This document shows positions 13,991 through 26,045 of a stretch of 64,000 bases of DNA, one piece after another. The stretch covers positions 682,001-746,000 of the forward strand of contig JBBPUQ010000005.1 of NCBI GenBank assembly GCA_038501195.1, written 5' to 3'. This DNA comes from Nemania diffusa. Lineage: Eukaryota > Ascomycota > Sordariomycetes > Xylariales > Xylariaceae. The notes under the pieces are model-generated. The model was not told the origin of the DNA and searched no databases. It saw only the letters and a program-made list of their open reading frames with translations. The number at the start of each line of letters is the position of its first letter. The first letter of the stretch is position 1. Position numbers and translations under genes: made by a program.

Positions 13991-14488
13991 CACTACATGT
14001 GCTCTTCACTACACTATAGCATTCTACTTCGCCTTCACCGTCCGGACTGTTGGTGGTGGTGGTGGTGGGTAAAGATATCAGGTAGTAAAATTCCGAAGAT
14101 ATGAGATTGAGGCACTGCGCAAAACTGCATTTACCCACCACGTTGCCGCAAATAGTTCGTGGGCTACGATTTTTACATTAGATCCATAATGGGGAATTGC
14201 GCATAAGTTTCGTGATTTTAGAGTAACCGTATTCCAAAGGGTACTTTACACAGAAAGGCAATTGCTTTCTCCTATTCAGGTCTTTACCCGTGGTTTCTAT
14301 TTGTTTCTTTACATATATCCAAAATCACGGCAATAATAATGCAAGCCCACACAGAAACCGTAATTTGTCGCTAAGTACCTTTTCACATTGATGCCCATTC
14401 AACATATTCCGAGAAACGCTTATTCTAGAGCCCATCAAGGTTGCCGTGCTCCTTGAGAAACGCCCACAGCCTTTCCTCTACGTCACCC
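13991..14488. other. Intergenic, nothing recognised
   Basis: Between the HET pseudogene and the 3' end of the flotillin-like gene. A short CCACCACCAC-type tract lies near 14,050. No gene supported. Confidence 0.5.
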
Positions 14489-16458
14489 CTACCGTCCAGC
14501 ATTGTTACCGACGGCTCCCACCTCCTCATCGGTTGACTGTTCACGCGTATGCATAATGAGATTCATGATCGACGTATCTGCTGCCAGGATGTAAACGGTG
14601 GTAGCTAATAGGATATAGAGATTTAGTTGATCAAGCCAGAGGAATGACCCCGCCGTCCCAGTTGCTGATGCCGACTCCCTCCGCACAAAAGACCATAGCA
14701 TCGATGTCAGGCCGCCGATTCCCGCCAGGAACTGTTTCCTTGACGCAAGGTCACGGTTGAAGAAGTAGGTGTAGCAAAAAATAAAGCTCAGAAGGAAGAC
14801 GGAGCAGGCGACGCGGGTGCTGAAAGGAGAGTTAACCTTGACTGTTGTGTCTCTCTTGCGGGATGGGACTGAAGTTGGGATGGCTAGATACCTTATCCTC
14901 GCTGCCATTGACACGTCCGGGCTCTCGCTAATCTGTATAGATGTCAACCCTGCCCCCCAGGACATGATGGCACTCCCGCTTGTGGCGAGCTTCAGAATAG
15001 ATTCTGTCCCTAAGCTTGGGGTGTTAGCAGCTACGCGGCTGATGAAAGCACTGGCTCCACTGAGACAGCAGATCTTTGCGAATCCGGGTGGGATCCTAAT
15101 CCTATTACTTGGAGCGGGCTCGATGTGTGTACCTCCCCCGATCATCATATATTGCAGCAACCCAGAGGAGCCGCCGAACGCTGACGTGAGCTCGGCATAA
15201 GCATCTGCTATTGGCGACAGACCATCTGCGTTATTCTGCTTGTTGGTCAAATCGGCCTCGACGTCCTTAATAGTCGCATAGTCGCAAGCATCAGCATCCG
15301 TCTTGGTCCTATAGGCGGCGGCGTCCGTATCTTTGATAGTATAGTTGTAGTCTGTAGTTGCTAGCGTTTCGTTATCCATTCTCGTCTTGTACGCCGCCGC
15401 GTCTGTCAGTAGAGTGCTTTTCCTATAGTTAGGATTGGCCTCAGCTTGCTCGCCCTCGACGTCGCGGTCCGCCTTCTGCATCGCAGTCTCTGCGTTAATC
15501 TTAGCAATCTCATGGTCTTGCTTACTACGGCGTCTGGCGTCGCGAACGGAGCTGCGCAACTTGGCTTTTGCTACCTATTTAACAGTTAAATGGGCATAAA
15601 AAATACTACAAATTAGGACGGGGAGCTAACGTCAATCCTGGCTTGATGAGTTGCACCTTCACGGGCCTTGTGAGATAGGAATGCGAAATAGACGGAATTT
15701 GGGGCGTCTCTCGATTCCTTTACCTATAGGAAAATGTCGGCCATCAGTTCGGTCTTGGAGTTACGAGGGCTAGGTAGACAGACCTTGGCGTTGAAGATCT
15801 TCAGACCGGATCTATTAGGAACGTGTCAGTGGATACCTTATGATTATGATTATGTGCGATGGGCGCTAATGTATGCATCGTGGCCGCGATGCCATTCAAA
15901 GGAATGATCACGTTGTACGGCCCCAGAAAGTCCGTAAAGGAGAAGTAAACAGCCGTGTACGTACAGGTCGAGTTTCCCCTGAATATTCCGGAAGAGGCGG
16001 CGCTTAAACAGCTCCCTCTCCGTGAAGATCTCTTCCATCGTCATACTCGACACTAGCACGCGCGTCTCACCCTCGATTATGCCCTTAACTATGCTCTCGA
16101 CGGACTGGCGCATGCCGCTGGCCCGGGTTGTCTTCTCGGCCGTGCTGTCGGCGAGGAGCATAGCATACTTCATAAGTGAGTCGCCACGGTCATCTTGATG
16201 GTAGGCCAGGTCGTCGTGCGAGTAGTTGGCACCACGCTGATTTACGTGCGGTCCAACCGTGAACACCGCTGGAAGGAGGAACTGCAGCTTCTCCCTGGTC
16301 ATGGCCTGTAGGTTCATGGTGTAGTCCTGCGGCTGGACGTTAAAGCTGGTGCACCGTTGGAAGGGCCAAACCCATGTTGCCTTCGTGGTCAAGACATTCT
16401 TCATGTTCATGCCAGTAATGGCAAGATACTCGTTAGGGGCCGCGATCTTGTATGACAT
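14489..16458 (-). CDS. Flotillin-like (SPFH/band 7) protein with transmembrane C-terminus
   Basis: Four exons: 16458-15965, 15811-15784, 15723-15631, 15574-14489, giving 566 aa with phases that fit. The start at MSYKIAAPNEYLAITG is the usual flotillin N-terminus; an ATG 24 bp upstream is also in frame. Flotillin features in order: MTREKLQFLLPAVFTVGP, GIIEGETRVLVSSMTMEEIF, SVYFAFLSHKAREGATHQAR, the coiled repeat region starting KQDHEIAKINAETAMQKADR, and AFGGSSGLLQYMMI (residue about 350). Flotillins are membrane-microdomain scaffolds anchored by acylation or hydrophobic hairpins, without transmembrane helices. After residue about 357 the usual C-terminal tail is absent; instead there are about 210 residues of unknown sequence with probable membrane helices near residues 460-477 and 521-546. 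Divergent from the gene at 16,939. Confidence 0.78.
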
Positions 16459-16938
16459 CTTTCGGCAAGCCAGTCGAAGCAACGTCGCTCAAGGGAGGGC
16501 TCGGACAGTTCCCGTCTATAGGTTCGAAGCTAGGAAGAGAGGGAAGCCGGACTGTTTTTGATTTTTCTCCAATCTTCTTTCGTGGGTTAGGTTAGTGCTA
16601 GCAGGGACGAGGACCGGAAGGTGACGTTTAGATGTTTTTGGAACGCAGAGCAATGGTCAGGAAAAACATTACGCCTCTAGCTAGGGCAGCTTCTGTGGCA
16701 GCTTCTGTGGCAGCGTCAGCTAACGAGGGGCTATGGAGGAGGCCTCCTGGCCGCGTCTGCGCGGGGTTGTGTTTTATGCACCTTTTTCTCAGCTGAGACT
16801 GTTAGCCAACTCCTAAACATCGGGCGATGCCGCTAAGATCCTCCTCTGTCTTCACAGACCTCTCCACGTATCTATCTATCGTCGATTCCTTTCTTCGACA
16901 GCAACTCTACCTCGTCTTTCGTAGCTAGCGAACTCACA
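16459..16938. promoter_or_regulatory. Divergent intergenic region between flotillin-like gene and membrane protein gene
   Basis: 480 bp separate the two start codons, so the promoters must share it. It contains a direct repeat, GGCAGCTTCTGTGGCAGCTTCTGTGGCAG-like, near 16,685-16,715. No defined factor site can be named. Confidence 0.45.
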
Positions 16939-18633
16939 ATGGATATTTTTACAACCTGCACGAGCGTCATCGCAATCATGAACGCCGTTTTCCGCCTGAA
17001 ACAGCAAATTCGCCAAGTCAGTGCCCTAGGAGACCTGCGCCATGAACTTGTGGAACTCTCCCGAGTGGTGACATCGGTGACAGAGACTTTAGAAGACATA
17101 GGCTTCGGCAGTCCAACAAGCACGCAGACGTATGAGCACGCCGTCTGTCACGGCGACTGCGCTAATACAATGATGAATAGGGAGATGGCCTCGGCCCTAC
17201 TTTCCAATGTCCGAAAGCTCCTCGAAGACTGTAGCGCCACTATCGACGAACTCCAATCCCGAGATCGTTCCCGTCGTCATGTCCGAATAGCCGTGAAGGG
17301 GTATCCGCGGGTAGTCGTTGTGCCGCTACGCGACCAAAACATATATGCGTGCCTTAGACACTATGCATTTCGACTGAAAGCCTTGAAAACTGCGTTGGAC
17401 AGCTGCGTCAGAGACACACCTCACGCTATTTCAGGGGAAAAAGAGATCTCAACAGGAATATTGGATCCCAAGGATAAGGACAGACAGGTGATTGACATCG
17501 CGTCCTCGTTACGTGCACGCACTGGCACTACCCTCCTCACCGAAGACGGCGGGAAACAGGGTAAGATAACCGAATGCCTGAGATTTTATCGTATATTGAC
17601 AGAGAAGGTACAGGGAAGTATGGCCTCGGTGTGACCGTGTTCGAGCACAAGGGAGTGATGCTAGCCGATACTCCTGGCTTCGACGACACCCAGACTAACG
17701 CGGACGATACTAATGGCGTGCCATTGCATCTGGCGCCCCTCTTAGCTGAATATCGACCCCACCCTGACGGCGACGATGATGTTCCCGGGTGGTATTCGAC
17801 CCCCCACGAACCCCCTCCAAGTCCGTTCGTGAACAGTCAATCCAGCGTCACAGCCGAAGACCAGGAAGCAGAAGATGCAAAAAATGTAGCGAGAAATGAC
17901 AATAGCGACAGGTTCATTCACGACGCGTCGTTTTTCCTGGCTTCTGTACAACATAAGATGCCCGATGGTTTTCTCCCGCCCGATAATCAGCTTGGCCTTC
18001 CACTACATTTGGAGGGCTCGGAACAACAGTGGACCAAAGTCAACTTCTCTTCTACGAGCCTAGGTACCACCAAGTCACTCGCATCACTAGGCCCATGGGA
18101 AGACCGACAAAACCGAACTTACGAGAGAAGCTACCAAGCTTTTGGCCTTCTGGGGATCGTCAGCGCTGGTATCGCAACTACGATGATCATTCACCTCCGC
18201 CATACCTGTAAGTTGATAAACAACTGGAATCACCCACCAGTCATGATCCATATGCCTAATGCTAACTAGCTCATCTACAGTTTCTATGGGTTTAGGAGAG
18301 ATAGATCGCGGAGACGTGGATCCCGTCAGGCGTGTGCTCAGCGTCCAGACCACCCTCGTGTACACCCTATCGCTTGTTATCTACGGCGTGGTAGGGTTGG
18401 TGAATCTCTTGCGGGGACAGCGATACTGGTCGGGCTGCGGCTTGGTGACGACTCTTATCGCGGTCTTCATCGGCTGCATTGTCGGGATGGAGACGATGCT
18501 CGACACTCTGATCGTCGGAGGATATGTGAGCCTCGTCACAGCCAAGCTTCTTGCCTACCTCAATAACTTCCGTAGCCACAATACCGCGCTCCCTTCTCGG
18601 CTGATGGCGAAGACGAGCTGCGACGTGGTCTAG
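16939..18633 (+). CDS. Membrane protein with NLR-like N-terminus and a lone GTPase G3-like motif
   Basis: Three exons: 16939-17560, 17605-18207, 18281-18633 (525 aa). Intron 2 has GTAAGT, a GCTAAC branch and ACAG; intron 1 is only 44 bp, but removing it to the AGAG|AA site gives the correct phase. Residues 1 to about 100 (MDIFTTCTSVIAIMNAVFRL onward, helical) resemble the N-terminal domain of many fungal STAND/NLR-type proteins. Residues about 218-235 read VTVFEHKGVMLADTPGFDD, the strand and G3 motif of AIG1/septin-like GTPases, but no P-loop (GxxxxGKS) precedes it and no NKxD follows. A Pro/Asp-rich stretch follows, then about four hydrophobic segments from residue about 388 (FGLLGIVSAGIATTMII) to the C-terminus. 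Possibly a relic GTPase-NLR; no family assigned. Confidence 0.55.
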
Positions 18634-19326
18634 AGAATGGGAGCTAGTTATTGCGGTCTTGAGTATTAGTTACGAGAATTCTAGAAGCTCCTAAGCTCAA
18701 TTGTGTTTAGCGTCGTAGGGACTAAAAACGGCGTAGCAGTTAGTCCTGGCCTCCGCAAGGGCACTGGGGAGCTTCTAAGCTCAATTTTCACCGAAAGGAA
18801 AGTTATGGCTAGAACTTCTGAGATTCGGGTAAATACTAATACTCAAGATGGCGGTAATTAACTCCGAGTGCTCTAGTGGCACCGAAACTAATATAACCCT
18901 GTTTTCAGGTGATACTGGACTACAGCAGTAGTAGATCATGAATAGTGCGGGAAAGAACATGGTTTTGGGATTTGGCCAAACCCTATTTTAAAGTAACTAA
19001 GAGGGTAATTTAAAAACAGGCCCATCTCTTAGGTATTGAAAATTTGATTTTAATAAAGTGATATGTTAAAGCGGGAGAGGTTTTAAGTAGCTGTTAAAGT
19101 GCATACTCGTCCAGGCTAATAGCACCTAAGAACCTAGGTAGGAGCGGGCTGTAAAAGGGGAAATCATAAGGGGGATAACAATTATACAAAATTTACCATA
19201 TAATTTACACCAAACCTCTTGTACCTCTGCTTTAATCAATTATTTTACCTACTACAATGCCAAGCGCCTTCTAGTTTCCAGTAATTTTATATAGGCTAGA
19301 TTATTCAGTAACTAAATAAGGCCTTC

Positions 19327-19440
19327 CTATTGCACCTACCTATTACACCTGCCTACTGCACCTATCTAGGCCTTCAAGGCCTTCAAGGCTTTTAAGACCT
19401 TCAAGACTTCCAAGACCTTCAATTCCTTCAATTTCTTCAA
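19327..19440. repeat. Three 13-bp tandem units followed by CCTTCAAGG-type 9-mers
   Basis: CTATTGCACCTAC, CTATTACACCTGC and CTACTGCACCTAT sit side by side at 19,327-19,365. A degenerate CCTTCAAG(G/A) array follows to about 19,440. Units diverge mainly by transitions. Low-complexity tandem repeat. Confidence 0.75.
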
Positions 19441-19781
19441 TTATCAACACCTTCTATTCAATTAAATCTATTCAATTTATCAATCAACTCTATCAAATCT
19501 ATCGATTTGATAAAAAATTACAGTTATGCGAGCTACTTACATTTTGGTAGATATTCCACCTATTTGTAAGTCCTTCGAAAATATCCCCATTTAACTTCAA
19601 ATGTCATTTCCTCTTTTACAGTCCTAGACTTAGGGGTCAGCACCGCTCCTACTGAGACGGTGTGGGTAGCCTGACCACATGGGGGTTAGGTTGATTAGGT
19701 CATCAAGACTTAGTTTTTCTTTTCTTTTATTTAAGATAGTTAGCCCATGCCAGTTAGAGATAGTTGGCACGCCTCTCACGC

Positions 19782-19798
19782 GGCCCCCTTCGGGGGTC
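19782..19798. other. GC-rich hairpin
   Basis: GGCCCCC-TTC-GGGGGTC forms a 7-bp stem (one G-T pair) with a three-base loop in otherwise ordinary DNA. There is no flanking T-run or gene end that would make it a terminator. Confidence 0.4.
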
Positions 19799-20968
19799 CG
19801 CTACACCCGAATATACATTTGCGTCACTTATTTACTATTCTTCTAAGCCTCAAATCTCTAGAAGTGATCTACATGACCGTGGTCAGTCCTCTAGAGTGCG
19901 TAGTGTGTGTTACATACTTCGTTTCACTACCTATGTACCTATGTCCTTAGGCGCTATTAGCCTGGACAAATACACAGTGTACACTGCATACCACGTCGAG
20001 TTTAGTAAAGAATTCAAATAGCAATATTTATATCGCGGCTGTAAAATCGGCTTTGTAAGGCAAATATAAATTATGCACAGAAGAGAAAGTAGATGTCACG
20101 GTAATAAACCTTCAGGAGGTTAAAACCAATACTGCATAAGCCTTAGGTTAGTTTATATAAACAAATAAAGTTTCTGTCCAACAATTGCTGAGAACACTGT
20201 AATGTAACGTTATTAATAGATTCTAAAAATACCACATCCCTGGCGTTATTTCGTACGATGAGCAATTACTGTTGCAATTTCCCTTAATCTTTACTTTTCA
20301 TAATTATTGAATACTCTGACCCTACCCAAATATAGTCTAAATCACTTTAGAAGGCACTCTTGCTGATTTCTTCCATGCCGAAGATGCACGAAACGGGACT
20401 ACTTCGATCCCTCGCGTCTTCATATGCTACACTCCTATTTCCGACATAGATCTCGTTCCCTGGCTTCCCCGTAACACAAAATATTTAATCTAGCAATGGA
20501 GACCAACAGGCAATCTTGACTTCTCACCAATCACCAAGCTCATTCTGATGCCCTAACGCATAGCTTAGGTAGCTGGCAACATGCCGTGCCTGTTTCTCAC
20601 AGACGAGAACCGGCCTGGCCGGCTGTCCTTGTTCAACGGCCTGAAGGAAGACCTCACGAAAACTTCTGCCGTTATTGACGCCCAATCTCGATTCCAAGCA
20701 GAATTCTGCTCATCGTTGGAGCACATTGAACGTGTGGTCGGGTCATACCGTTGTGATGGTAGTATTCTTGAAGACCTATGATAGGTTCGTAAGTATCATA
20801 GAGACGTACTCTTTCGGTACTTGTGTCTGCACTTGATATAGCCGTTTAAATAGTGATTAAGGGTAGTTTTACATACAAGTGTTGAAGTGTTGGTATAGAA
20901 GCCTCCAAGACTGGAGGCTCTGGCATCCGAAATTGGAGTCCACCGTAATTACCATGTTCAAGAAACCC

Positions 20969-23459
20969 CTACGTGCCCAGCGAATACTGGAGAGGAGTTT
21001 CGTCCGTGATGCTCCATTTTCCAGATTTCGTTTTACCCCATTGCACCAACTTCAAATGTATGTCGTGGCTCGTAGGGCTCGGGTGGCACGCAGCGCTAAT
21101 AGCCGCACTGCAGCTTGATACCAAAGGCATCCGGGTTACCAACAACTCCCGATTAGTCTCGATCCCACCTTTGCAGGGTTCTATCTCGCGGCTCGGCAGT
21201 GGCTTCACTGCTAAGAGCACAATGCTGATAGAAATTCCTAATACGATGGCTAAGGAAAAGATGAACGCGATCGTAGAGTATCCAATAACGGACCCATCGA
21301 GAGCGTCGTCGGGAGCGAATTCATCTTTGCCTGGGGAGGTTAGGTCATAGACGAACCCTCTAGTCTGAACAACAAAGAAAGCCTGGGAAAGAAGCCAATG
21401 AAGAACAGTCGAAGAAATTAGCAAGGGAATGCTGTAACGATATGGCAGTGATAGGAAGAATGCCTGTCTCTGCTGGCCCTGAGGAGAAGGCACCCTCAGT
21501 CCTCTGCGCTTGACGATGAATTGTGCCCAGCGCTGCGCCAACAACAATCTTGTGAGCAATGAGTTGGCTAGCCACCAACCTGAACCTAAGATAACCTGGG
21601 GAACATTTGCTAGGAATAGGGTGCCATAGAATGCGTTGGATCCTAAGGATTCGATTGCTCGAGTTAATGCGATGGTGTAGCCGTGGGCCTCGCCAACGCC
21701 CATGCGCCATAAAGAGCCCAGATCAGTAGTCAACCCATAATCAGTCAGGGCTCTAACTGCCTTGATTATCAAAAAAGTGATGGCTGCTGCTAAGCCTATG
21801 AAACTGTATCATTTGTTAGGAGCTAGTGTTAAGCCTCGAACAGAAAAGTTAAGGGCCTTACACGAAGGCTGTAGTGTACCATAAAACCTTTCCGGCACCA
21901 CGATACCATCGAACGTTTGACCGCAGTCGATCGGCAGCCAGGCGACTCTTTATCACAGTGGCGGGAGTGCCGAAGTCTATCGAGCCATCAAACTCCGAGC
22001 ACTCTAGGAACGCCGCCGTCATAGTGTACTGGTCTTCGTGCTCTAAAAAGTTGGCGACGGCCTCATCAATAGTAGCTAGCTGTACTTCTTCCCACTGCCC
22101 CATTGTAACTTTTTTCATCTGTGTGCGGTGAATGTTCCAAGCGAAGTAAATGCAAGTTAAAACGCATCCGCTCAAGCCAGTCACCACCAACAGGAGGACT
22201 GAACTATATCGAATGGCGCAGCCGTCCTCATGCTGTTCGGCCCCTACTGATAGACAGTAGTCTACCTTTGCGAAAAGTTGCTTGTAAATTTGCAGATCCT
22301 TGTCTGTCTCGATAAAGTCCATTGTCCAATCTTCAGCTATCGAGAGGAGATATTCCTCATTACACCACTACTCGTTCAATTAGCAATCCAAAGACACTAG
22401 CCATGAGGCGAGCTCTAATGAACATTTTACGAGACTGTAGGTCTCAGGGGACTCGACCAGGGTTGTTTGTTATCATTTACAATTGGAGATTTGCTTGGAA
22501 GGGATAGGGCAGAGCTCTGAGAATACTCACCCGATGCTTGACTGGGCCAAACGGGAATGTAGGGCCCCAAAAAGCCGAACAAAGCCAGTTAATATCCGAT
22601 TCCCAACGTTGGCCTGTCGTGATTGATTCGAAACGATAAAGCAGTGACGATTCGATGTTGCTTGGAACCAAAGACAGTCTATCGCTCATTGAAACATTGG
22701 ACGCCACTAAAAGAACGCTCTTGTGTCGAACATCGGTCTGGAGGTAGCGCCTGATGCAGGCTGATTGATTCAGACGTTCGAGTAGTGATTCGCTAGCCAT
22801 TTTTTGCAGGGAATCACTATCCCTTGCACCTGTATGGTTGGCACCTTGTGTGATCCAGTATTGAGAATCTGATATATAAGTAGCATCCCAAGACTTAGTA
22901 TCCAATTGAAAATCTCTTGTAAGGAGAGATACCTGATATGAAGCAACAGGAATCGCCGAAAAGAAGACAGAATTCCACCTAACGCTTTGTGTTAGTATGT
23001 TGGGGATATTGAGCACAAACAGGGATCAGACAGTAAATGTAAGGGTAAGCAGCCCAAGAAAAGACCAATGGCAAGGAATTTACGTCGTGAATTGATTCGG
23101 TTTCCCCGGAGATTGCGAAAGCTTGATGCCCCGATCTCTAGCCAGTCGCCAACCTTATGGGCCTTGGATATTTCTTTCCGAGTGGGCGCTACAAGGCATT
23201 GGGCACAAAAACTGCCGGAGGAGAGCACCAAGGACGAGCAAATGTTTATGAAGAGATGGACGACGGTGTTGATTATTGTCATTTGGTCACAGCTGCTGGT
23301 GTATAAGTCTCCGAGATCCTTGAAGTGATTCTGCCTGGATAATATCCAGACTGTCACACCAAGATTAAAGATGAACACCAGAGCTGTGAAACATAACATA
23401 CTCGCTATTATCGTATTAGTACTTAATTGGAAGCGGATCAGTTTTGAAATGAAAGCCAT
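20969..23459 (-). CDS. DUF6536-family polytopic membrane protein
   Basis: Four exons: 23459-23032, 22978-22531, 22367-21862, 21803-20969 (738 aa), joined in phase. The first intron has an ACTAAC branch; the second donor is GTGAGT. The N-terminal exon carries the DUF6536 signature: CAQCLVAPTRKEISKAHKVG, a DWLEIGASSFRNL stretch and LPLHLL followed after splicing by WNSVFF. The C-terminal exon has the family's FLANVPQVIL, LPYRYSIPLLISSTVLHWLL, then MPLVSSCSAAISAACHP. About eight membrane helices are visible: three in exon 1, one in exon 3, four in exon 4. The family is common in filamentous fungi, has no established function and probably sits in the plasma or an internal membrane. The gene looks complete, with no internal stops. 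Confidence 0.85.
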
Positions 23460-24207
23460 TGGATGTAAGAGTGTCGAGAAGTCGGTTTGAGATAGTCCAT
23501 AGAAATGCTGGCTACTAGAGTAAAAATATGATCAAGACCCGTTCACACGAGTATGCGACCGGTAGGTAAACGCGTGGGGTCTACGGGTTATATAGTTTTA
23601 ATTAACCTCTACACGTCGGGTAGGAGGGCTGTGGGCTTTATATATATATGATACTGGATGATTCCACGCTCGGAAGGGCCGATAACTCTCTATATAGAGC
23701 CTTGGTGCGTCGCATCATGACGTCTGTTTTAGAATGGCGTATATTCACAACATGAAGAAAACCTGAGACCCTACTTCACAAGCATGTACATGGATGGCGG
23801 ACCATTAATATAGTTTCGACATAGTTAAATCAATCCCAATTGGGATAAGCATCAATGGATTCACAGCAGTGTTGAAAAACGTCGAGTTGCATTTTTTTGA
23901 TTGTTGATACTACCTAAATATAGTCGCAATAAGGAAGAATCTGGTAGGTGGGATATAAATAACATAGGGAAAAAACTTCCAAGGGGCTCCAGCAGGAACA
24001 GAAATAAATCTGGCGGCCTGCTTCATCCTCGCTTGAAAGACTACACACCTTTACTGGATGACAAAATCCAAGCCCAACTGCGGCCATACGCCCTGAGGGC
24101 TATGCTATATAATACGGCAGAATAATCTACCCTAGAGGAAAAACGATGCCGTTACAACCTCCTCGTTATAGCGGTATATATATAGTATCCAGCGCTAAAC
24201 ACAGGTA

Positions 24208-24280
24208 AAACAAGTCAAATAAACGGCTTTTGACGTGTTTTGCCTTAATTGATCGCAAAAGGCGCTTATTTAACTTGTTT
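24208..24280. repeat. Imperfect 24-bp inverted repeat (foldback)
   Basis: Left arm 24,208-24,231 and right arm 24,257-24,280 are reverse complements with three mismatches out of 24, around a 25-base spacer. A related AACTAAATAAAC word lies further right (about 24,325). Possibly a small foldback element or the ends of a decayed one. Confidence 0.55.
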
Positions 24281-24529
24281 AGTCAAATCTGTTGTTTGAT
24301 TTAAACAGGTATTTAAGTCAATCAACTAAATAAACCTACCAGGTGTGTTAGTTAAAGCCAGAGCCTTCGATCTTTTGTATTGCTTCTTATAAACCGTTTA
24401 AGTTACTTCGTAAAAAAGGTTAGAAGGTCGGAAAGTCAAAGGGTTATAAGGTTGTAAGGTCGAATAAGATCATAGGGTTAAAAACCGCCGTAAAATTCCT
24501 GTAAAAAGGTACCTAGGTAGGTGTAATAC

Positions 24530-24760
24530 CTAGGTAAGTAGTAGTAAGCATGGTAGTGAGTAGAGTAGTAAGTAAAATAGTAAGTAGAGTAGTAAGTAAG
24601 GAGTAGTAGGTAGAGGGGATAGTAAAAATAAGTTGGTAAAAATAGGTTAGTAGGTAAGGTAGTAGGAAGGTAGTAAGTAGTAGCTAGGCAAGTGGCTACA
24701 TACCTACATATGTAGGTAGGTAAGTGGGCCTATTAGGTAGGAAAGGGTTCCTATTGGTGG
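24530..24760. repeat. Degenerate GTAGTAAG/TAGGTAG low-complexity tract
   Basis: About 230 bp dominated by GTAG, TAAGTAG and TAGGTAG words in irregular tandem order, beginning at a CCTAGGTA palindrome. No coding signal. Confidence 0.75.
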
Positions 24761-25225
24761 ATTAATATAGGTCCTGGAACAGACTGCCACCTAAGTAAAG
24801 AGCTTCTTTTTACTAAAAAAAGAACTAAAATAAATAAAATAAAAATAAAGAAATTATTTGAAAATAACCGGCAAACATAGGTAAAATAAGAAATCTTTGA
24901 TTTGCTTGGCAATAAATTCAAACCCTTTATTTGTGCCTTGGTTAGTCAAGTTAGTATTTTGTGTACATGTAGACCTATTATTTTCGCCCCTTCCCAGGAG
25001 TCACCAAAAGGTAGGCACGATGTCTACAGATCAAATCCACCAACCTGTAAATAATCAGTCTGGTTTGAGCACGTTTTGGCTTGCCCATTATCATGCTTGG
25101 TTGTATTCTATCATAACATGCTGATGCACGAATAGCCGAGAATCCAGCTTTGAGCTCACTACCCCCGTACGAAGCTCTCGCTACCTCCGTAGGAAGCTCT
25201 CGCCTAGGCGTTCAGGGTCTGAACA

Positions 25226-26045
25226 ATGATGGCTCAAATAACTTCTGGGGGTAAAGGTTATTGGACCTGTCTCTGTACGTGAATATGTATAATATACTGA
25301 CCTATTCTCAGATCGCATTGACAAGGTTGCAGAAATGCTTGCCACATCTTTCCATGAAGACCCATTGTACACATATATTCTACACGATCTTGCCGAGGCC
25401 AAACGTAAAGCATATCTTCTAAAGCTATTGCGGGGTGTGGTTGCTGCTTGTGTGCTAAATGGCGGATCTATCATTGAGGTAGGGGATTGGAGTGCTTGTG
25501 GGGTCTTCATGCCCCCAGGGAGGAAGCCGGATAATATCTACACTTTGGCACGAGCTGGAACTGCCTCTATGATATGGAACCTGGGAATTTCGGCAGCCAA
25601 GGTAATTGGGTCGAACATCCCTAAAAACCTAGCTGAGGCAAATCAGTACTTACATCATCGGCAGCGTTTGATTATCGAGTACCCTGCCGCTGTCGATCAG
25701 GCTATGGCGAGAGTTCTTGACAAAGAAGAGATTCAGGCAGGATATTGGTACGGTATCATTATGTGCACCAGAGCTGGCAATCGCCAGAAAGGTCTTGCAT
25801 CATCATTGGTCTCGTATGTTCAGGACCTTGCGCGGATAGATGGAAAACCAATGTGGATCGAGGCTCCGTCCATGAAGACGGCTCAACTGTACCTTAAGCT
25901 TGGGTTTGAACATGCGGGGGAAATTGTAGCCGGTAGGGGTGTTGTAGGTATTGATGGACTAACTCAGGAAGGAGGTGAAGGGATTACGGCTTGGGGGATG
26001 ATTTATCGACCAAAAAAAAAGGCATGTCAGTTAAGCCATCTATAA
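25226..26045 (+). CDS. GNAT-family N-acetyltransferase
   Basis: Two exons: 25226-25250 and 25312-26045 (252 aa). The intron runs GTAAAG to TTCTCAG with an ATACTGAC branch, and splicing forms Asp from G+AT so that the protein reads SGDRIDKVAEMLATSFHEDP, the usual GNAT beginning. The acetyl-CoA-binding motif A is NRQKGLA (residues 165-171, the R/Q-x-x-G-x-A pattern), and AQLYLKLGFE (about 199-208) is motif B. It should transfer an acetyl group from acetyl-CoA to an amine; the acceptor is not predictable. The first exon is very short and an alternative upstream start near 25,021 cannot be excluded. Confidence 0.75.

Larger units (their letters stand above)
18634..20968. other. Long intergenic stretch with repeats, no supported gene
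   Basis: Contains short tandem repeats (19,327-19,440), a hairpin (19,782-19,798) and two near-copies of a 19-bp word ending TAAGCTCAATT near 18,684 and 18,771. A 66-codon frame at 20,581 has no recognisable similarity and no neighbouring exon could be joined to it. Possibly a decayed element. Confidence 0.5.
23460..25225. other. Intergenic, repeats only
   Basis: Contains an imperfect inverted repeat (24,208-24,280) and a GTAGTAAG-type low-complexity tract (24,530-24,760). Short frames near 23,901 and 24,897 show no recognisable family. No gene supported. Confidence 0.55.

Noticed and set aside
20581..20781. 66-codon plus-strand frame
   Set aside because: No family similarity, no splice partner and no conserved codon pattern.
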